Source: Hofstenia miamia (taxonomy: Eukaryota > Xenacoelomorpha > Acoela). From it: a stretch of DNA of 64,000 nt. Position numbers and translations under genes: made by a program. Shown one piece after another: positions 59,173-64,000 of this stretch. The stretch spans positions 1,309,626 to 1,373,625 of the forward strand of contig SCFE01000073.1 in the NCBI GenBank assembly GCA_004352715.1. Direction: 5' to 3'. The notes below the pieces were generated by a model. The model was not told the origin of the DNA. It was given only the letters and a program-made list of their open reading frames with translations, and did no database searches. Within the stretch, counting starts at the first letter, position 1, and every line of letters begins with the position of its first letter.

Positions 59173-59480
59173 CAGTTGCGATCTAAGTTTTCGTACAACT
59201 AACTGAGCAAATTCTTTTTACAATGATGAACAGTATAGCTTTGATTTTTTGCAATTGAGTTAATTTTAGCATTGTGAATTCAAATTTCTCCTCAATTTTT
59301 ATATGTGCAATTTAATTTTCATCCTATGACCCTGTAAAGGGGCCCCCTAAAACTAAATATGCATGTAAAATATAACACAAAGATCGTATTCAGCATGAAA
59401 GGCTTAGTACATTCACAATTTTTTATACGAATTTCTAAAATATTGATTGTCAAATCTTGTACAAATCCCATACATTGCTA
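59173..59480 (+). repeat. Dispersed TA-flanked repeat, copy 3
   Basis: Begins (TA)cagttgcgatctaagttt. It shares 'tttgattttt', 'ttttagcattgtgaattcaa' and 'ggggccccctaaaact' with copies 1 and 2 and is the most diverged of the three. Its right part overlaps the end of the minus-strand reading frames at 59413-59981. Confidence 0.6.
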
Positions 59481-59981
59481 ATTGAGATGCAAATTTGAAC
59501 ATTGCAACACTTAGTTCATCAGGATATTTGTTACATTTACCGCAATCATTAAATAAAATGCATGAAGGTCGTGCTATAACATTAGTGATTCTTTTAAAAA
59601 CCAAATAGGATACAAATTCATTAGATTTTCTAATATTTAAGCAATTTGCAGCTTTTAGAAATTCAGGTGAGGAAATATATCTAAAAGTAAACGAATTTTC
59701 ATTGAACTTCAGATTTTTGTGTTTATCACATTTGGTCGTGAAATTATATTGCATTTCATCAAATTTACCCAATTTTTGAAATCTTCATTAAATAAATTTG
59801 GTATTTCCAATTCATTGTACACATGATTTTGTTTCATACCAAATAGATATTCTGGTAGTATATTCGAATGTGGTTTCAAAAACTTGTTAATATATTTCCA
59901 TTTTGAGATGATGTTTTGATTCCATATAAAGATGTTTTCAAAATGCGCACAGATCGCGTTTACAACTTTTGGCTGCATCAT
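59413..59981 (-). pseudogene. Two overlapping reading frames, unknown protein, probably frameshifted
   Basis: Minus-strand frame 59981-59709 (90 codons: VVNAICAHFENIFIWN, then PEYLFGMKQNHVYNELEIPN) overlaps frame 59772-59413 (119 codons: FTTKCDKHKNLKFNENSFTF, then FNDCGKCNKYPDELSVAMFK). The two are shifted relative to each other and probably represent one former ORF of about 180 codons. A Cys pair (DCGKCNKY) is visible. The C-terminal end lies within a dispersed repeat, so a transposon origin is likely. I do not recognise the family. Confidence 0.35.
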
Positions 59982-60377
59982 TACTGTAAATGTTTACTTC
60001 TTCAGATTTTCATCGAATTTGTTTTTACAAAAATTTCTGTAGGCCTTATGCTTTTTGTTAAGGATTTTCTTAGAATTTTCTGAAATCCATAATTTCCAAG
60101 TAGGAATTCTCTTTTGATTTGCATAAATGATCTTTACAACTGAACAGTGTTTGTTATATATTTAGGCCACAATGCTACTGATAAGACTAAATTTCTCATT
60201 AATAGACATTGTGTTATAAGTTATGGCAATTAAGATTTAGAAAATCAAAAACAAATTCTGGTTTGTTAAATCTTTTAGAATTATTATAATATATCAATTT
60301 CTTCACTTTGCTTACTTTCATTTTAACATGTATTGTTCATGCAATTAGGTGATAACAAATTAAGAAATCTGTTACTA

Positions 60378-60430
60378 TTCTGCCGTGCCAAGCACAGCGA
60401 CGCATCTGCAAGTTTTAATATTTGATGCTT
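60378..60430. repeat. Left arm of an inverted repeat (partner 62400-62460)
   Basis: 'ctgccgtgccaag' followed by 'cacagcgacgcatctgca' reads like the reverse complement of 62405-62460 ('ctgccatgccaagg' then 'caaagcgacgtatctgca'). The two arms enclose the Penelope-like remnant. Between 60560 and 60940 a separate, diverged ~190-bp tandem pair is visible ('gataaatccaaaaa' near 60600 and 60793, 'cagc.cgta' near 60645 and 60835). Confidence 0.55.
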
Positions 60431-61079
60431 TTTTTATGCAATACGCTCCCATAACCATTCTGCATCTATCTAGTGTCAAAGTCAGGAAGACGTATATGCA
60501 CTGCAAGTATAATATTTAACTGTGGCAAAGAGAAAGTGTTATGTAATAATTGTCGAGTTTTAATGGATTACAGTTATCGCTCTAAAAATAGTGAAAATTG
60601 ATGAATCCAAAAATTAAAAATAAATTCATTGTAGAACTATTCAGCTCGTATTAAATGGTATTTAAACTGTGTTCGTAGCATAAGAAGTTATGCAGACATA
60701 GGTCTCCAAAGATAGTCAACCCTATTAATTTTACAAAACTGTAAAAAAATTTAAGATTTCTATTGGTCGATGCGATTGGAACTAGATATTGATAAATCCA
60801 AAAAATAAAAAGTAGTTTCACATGGTGCTAGTCAGCGCGTACTTTTCGATATATAATCCTAGTCCATAAGCTCAAAACTTGCAGAGCAATAGCATTCCGA
60901 ATTGCGTCAAATGATGTAAATGAAAAGCAATAAAGAAAGTTATAATAATTAATGATTTAATAACGCAAAGGGAATAGTAATAAAAATATAATAGAAACAT
61001 TGTAATATAGAACTACAGGAGCTCTAAGGAATTGTGAAAACAACTAAGAATTTGAATAAGGATTGACAGAGTACTGGCT

Positions 61080-61112
<33 letters not shown>

Positions 61113-61345
61113 NNNNNNNNNNNNNNNNNNNNNNNNNNNNNNNNNNNNNNNNNNNNNNNNNNNNNNNNNNNNNNNNNNNNNNNNNNNNNNNNNNNNNNNN
61201 NNNNNNNNNNNNNNNNNNNNNNNNNNNNNNNNNNNNNNNNNNNNNNNNNNNNNNNNNNNNNNNNNNNNNNNNNNNNNNNNNNNNNNNNNNNNNNNNNNNN
61301 NNNNNNNNNNNNNNNNNNNNNNNNNNNNNNNNNNNNNNNNNNNNN
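61113..61345. other. Assembly gap (233 N) inside an (AT)n microsatellite
   Basis: Flanked by (AT)n at 61083-61112 and 61346-61377. Confidence 0.97.
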
Positions 61346-61376
<31 letters not shown>

Positions 61377-61380
<4 letters not shown>

Positions 61381-62043
61381 ATATCTCACATAAATTGAAT
61401 ACAATTAAGGCATTATTTGATCGAGCATATAAAATCTGTTCGACATTCAAATATACAGTTAATGCCTTAGATCAAATTTTTACCATCTTAGAACGAAAAG
61501 GATATCCTCATAATGTTTTAGGAAAATATTCAGATCATCTAATTGAAAAGGATTACTGCAAATAAAACCAGCAATATGTGAAAAATACCAACAAAGAAAC
61601 CAAAATTTAAGTCTATTTGAAAATACCATATCTAAGTAATCAAGTTGAGAAATTCAAAAAAAGAGTGAGAAATCTGAATACAAAACTAAAAATTACAAAG
61701 TTCACCCTGATTTTTACAACTTTTAAGACAAAAGATATGTTTAATAACAAAGACAATATCCCAAAAAAACCTAGTTTCATCCCTAGTCTACAAATATACA
61801 TGTGATGATTGCGATAAATCATATATCGGTGAAACTAAGCGACATCTGGGAATAAGATCTAATGAGCATTTAAGAAGTCATCTGAATTCAGAAATTTTTA
61901 CCCATCACCATCAAACTAAGGAAGATCAATTTAAAATTTTACTAAGAACTAAGCATCCGAAAATAGCAGAGGCAATATATATAACAAAAAAGGGTAAATT
62001 ATTAAATCGGCAACAAAGCATGATGACCTTAAATTTATTCTAA
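61377..62043 (+). pseudogene. Penelope-like retroelement, C-terminal part with GIY-YIG endonuclease
   Basis: Three pieces in order. 61377-61565 reads NISHKLNTIKALFDRAYKIC then LERKGYPHN, the linker that follows RT in Penelope-like elements. 61611-61790 reads IPYLSNQVEKFKKRVRNLNT, the 'PYL...S' segment. After a frame change near 61770 comes YTCDDCDKSYIGETKRHLGI, RSNEHLRSH and KIAEAIYITKKGKLLNRQ to TAA at 62041. The last piece is the GIY-YIG nuclease: the YIGET core, Arg/His in RSNEH, Glu in AEAIY and Asn in LLNR, preceded by a Cys pair. The nuclease makes the nick that primes reverse transcription. The RT lies upstream, in or beyond the N gap. One stop and one shift make this copy dead. Confidence 0.85.
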
Positions 62044-62112
62044 GTGTATGTAATAAGATCATTTATATTTAGTGTAGTTTATTGTAAATTTATTTACCGC
62101 GTATTTTGTAAA

Positions 62113-62160
62113 CTGACGATGATGGTAACACATCGAAATCGATATTTAAGACTGTCGTCA
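62113..62160 (+). ncRNA. Hammerhead-ribozyme-like motif downstream of the Penelope-like ORF
   Basis: ctgacga (62113-62119) fits the CUGANGA core. gatg (62121-62124) can pair with catc (62131-62134) as helix II, followed at once by gaaa (62135-62138). tcgatatttaagactgtcgtc follows, with GTC as possible cleavage site. Penelope-like elements are known to carry hammerhead motifs in their terminal repeats. Here one unpaired base disturbs helix II, helix III does not close well and helix I was not found, so this is a decayed motif at best. Confidence 0.3.
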
Positions 62161-62168
62161 CATTCAAA

Positions 62169-62170
<2 letters not shown>

Positions 62171-62200
<30 letters not shown>
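62171..62200. repeat. (AT)15 microsatellite
   Basis: Thirty bases of uninterrupted at-repeat directly after the Penelope-like 3' region. 62201-62940 contains the inverted-repeat arm at 62400-62460 and otherwise nothing recognised. Confidence 0.95.
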
Positions 62201-62206
<6 letters not shown>

Positions 62207-62964
62207 GTCATTACAGTAGAAAACTAATATATATAAATAACAGAAAGCTATAATTTGTAGAAGAGAAAGTCATCTAAATATCGTATTCACTATTTTGTGA
62301 CGGATATTTAATATTATATATAACTCACTATAGTGTACCAAATCATACGTGCACACTCCAAGATCATAGAAAAACTGGCTTAATTTCAAACAAAAAGTTT
62401 TTCGCGGTATACTCAAAATCATAAAAAGTGCAGATACGTCGCTTTGCCTTGGCATGGCAGTATTGTAGTGATATTTTTATAGTTAGATAAGATGAGACCA
62501 TCTTTAAAAAGAGAAGATAAAACAATTAAATATACATTGATGGCTTCTCAAAATAGCGTCATTAAAAAATATAAAAATCATATAATACTATTTATAAACC
62601 TATAAATTGATGAACAGGCTAAGAATATGTCTAAATTCTAGTAATTGTGTAATTGCTATTGTAGAATTTGTAACTTGTCAAAAATCTTCCTGAGATGAAT
62701 TTTTGCTTAAGAATAAATCTTTTCACGCTATTTCGGAATTCTTTCAGTTTCAATTTGCTTAACTTGGTTAGGAAGATTATTCCATTGCCTACTTTTAAAA
62801 TTGAGTTTTTTTTACTTTACGTATGAACCTAGTGACAACGTATTTTTTAGATCGTCTATTGAAAGTTTTACTGAATGCAGGGAGCTCTATCTTATCATAT
62901 GGCGGAATTTGGTTAGCGATTTTGAAAAATAATGTAGCACAGCTAAGAAACTTTTACTTTAACT

Positions 62965-63465
62965 ATGTCGTATAAATTATTTTATTTTTGCTTGCAAACG
63001 CCTAGGCTAAGGAAAAATTACTATAACCCTAAGCTTCAATTAATTTTCACTGCTAAAATTGATCTATTTGCCTTTATTTATCTCATTGCTACCCTTAACA
63101 CATATGAAACGAATTTACTTTTGCCATCGCCTTTCTATCTTCATGTTTATAATCCATCTGTTCATAGTAAAAGTAGTAGATTCTTTATCTCAATCAATCA
63201 CATTTTTTTATTCATTACCAGCTTTAAGAAGAAATTAATAACAGCGATTATATACTTTTTCTTACTAGCTGTATACGATATTGAAAATAATCCAGGCCCG
63301 ATTTTAACTTATGAATCTTTTTTTCAAAAGCTGAATCTTAGGAAAAACTCTGTTAACTATGTACATTTGAACTTCCATAATCTTAGCAGCAAAAATGTTG
63401 AATTTAAACAATATATTTCAAGTTTTAAAAATGATGTCATACTTGCAATTTCGAAACTTGGTTAA
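62965..63465 (+). pseudogene. LINE N-terminal region with 2A-like peptide, start of endonuclease
   Basis: 166 codons from the ATG at 62965. Residues 1-104 are hydrophobic and basic without a known domain and end in a hydrophobic run (AIIYFFLLAVY). DIENNPGP follows at residues 105-112 (63277-63300), matching the D-V/I-E-x-N-P-G-P consensus of 2A peptides, at which the ribosome skips the Gly-Pro bond. Such 2A-like motifs are known N-terminal to the endonuclease of APE-type LINEs. YVHLNFHNLSSKNVEFKQYI and NDVILAIS, the start of the AP-endonuclease domain, come next. The frame then breaks at 63447-63465, where the usual 'ISETWL' is shifted by one base. Confidence 0.75.
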
Positions 63466-64000
63466 AAAGTCACGATCCTGATAACATATGGTTTTTTAAA
63501 AACGAATCATATACGGTATTCAGGAGAGACAGTTTCCTCAACAATCCACTAAGTAAAACAAAGGGGGGGTGTTCTGTTTCTAATACCGAAATCGTCGTTT
63601 AATCCTAAGCAACGCAACGATATCTAGAGTAATCTAGCGACAAATTTCGATAGTCTATGGGTAGAAATTAATAATCCAATCAAAAATTCGAATTTTAAAA
63701 ACAGTTGTTAAATGTACCTTACTGTCCTAACAAGAAATTTACTAATCAGTTCGTTGAGCAATTAGAAGATGAATTATCTTTAGCTTGTTCTGAAAATATA
63801 GATTTAATGCTACTTGGAGATTGGAACCTGAATTATTTTAACACTAATGAACAGTCCAAGATTGACCTACTATTAAATACTTTCAATTTAAAATTGACTA
63901 ATGAAACATTGCCGACTAGAATTACTTCATCGAACACCACACTAATTGATTACATTGTGCTTTCTGAATCAAATCATGCATGTTACAATTTTTATTCATC
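63466..64000 (+). pseudogene. LINE AP-type endonuclease, frameshifted, running off the window
   Basis: Continues the previous entry in other frames. GGGVLFLIP-type sequence lies around the seven-G run at 63563-63569 (one G short for the frame). A TAG follows near 63626, then SLWVEINNP, then an open stretch from about 63715 with LMLLGDWNLNYF (63808-63843, the GDxN catalytic loop) and TRITSSNTTLIDYIVLS to about 63972. Four separate breaks show a dead copy. The RT would lie beyond the window. Clade is probably in the CR1/L2/Jockey assemblage. Confidence 0.8.

Noticed and set aside
62150-62160. Clean hammerhead cleavage site (gtc) and helix III
   Set aside because: Pairing from gaaa to gtc fails at the third base; retained only as a low-confidence hammerhead-like motif.

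Overview
The window looks like an AT-rich scaffold from an invertebrate animal nuclear genome. The evidence is a spliced Mediator gene, a thiamine pyrophosphokinase gene, and animal-type transposable elements of nearly every major class: Tc1/mariner, hAT, Ty3/gypsy, two kinds of LINE, a Penelope-like element and Polinton/Maverick-like fragments. The species cannot be fixed from the sequence alone. There is no bacterial gene organisation, no operon and no CRISPR array.

Layout. 0-0.5 kb: Polinton-like structural gene with one nonsense codon. 0.97-1.89 kb: gap. 1.9-2.9 kb: short tandem repeats. 3.2-5.9 kb: a dead LINE with a restriction-like-endonuclease-type C-terminus, part of it printed twice by the assembly. 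6.1-7.4 kb: dead mariner-type element. 7.9-8.2 kb: adenain-like protease fragment on a misplaced contig. 9.5-13.9 kb: very old gypsy element. 17.2-31.6 kb: younger but inactivated gypsy element (gag, protease, RT, RNase H, integrase, an unrecognised third ORF, 3' LTR), with a mariner-type element inserted inside it and an assembly duplication of its 3' end. 34.8-35.4 kb: further LTR copy. 35.65-36.5 kb: divergent copy of the third ORF. 37.6-38.9 kb: second copy of the 6.1 kb mariner-type element. 39.2-40.5 kb: diverged direct repeats.

Near 40.35 kb the sequence changes, inside one contig, from almost CpG-free to CpG-containing. To the right lie the two host genes: TPK1 (43.2-43.9 kb, one coding exon) and MED30 (coding exons at 47.5 and 57.3 kb, with matching splice phase across a 9.5 kb intron). 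The intron holds an apparently intact Tc1 element with IR/DR ends, hAT remains, a small TA-flanked MITE and a dispersed repeat. 59-64 kb: more repeats, a Penelope-like GIY-YIG end followed by a hammerhead-like motif, and the 5' part of a LINE carrying a 2A-like peptide upstream of its endonuclease.

Assembly caution. Six isolated single-N positions and several long N runs mark contig joins. At several of them the flanks overlap, so four apparent duplications are assembly artefacts. TPK1 would make the cofactor thiamine diphosphate and MED30 is a Mediator subunit; they are simply neighbours. The remaining content is transposon history.
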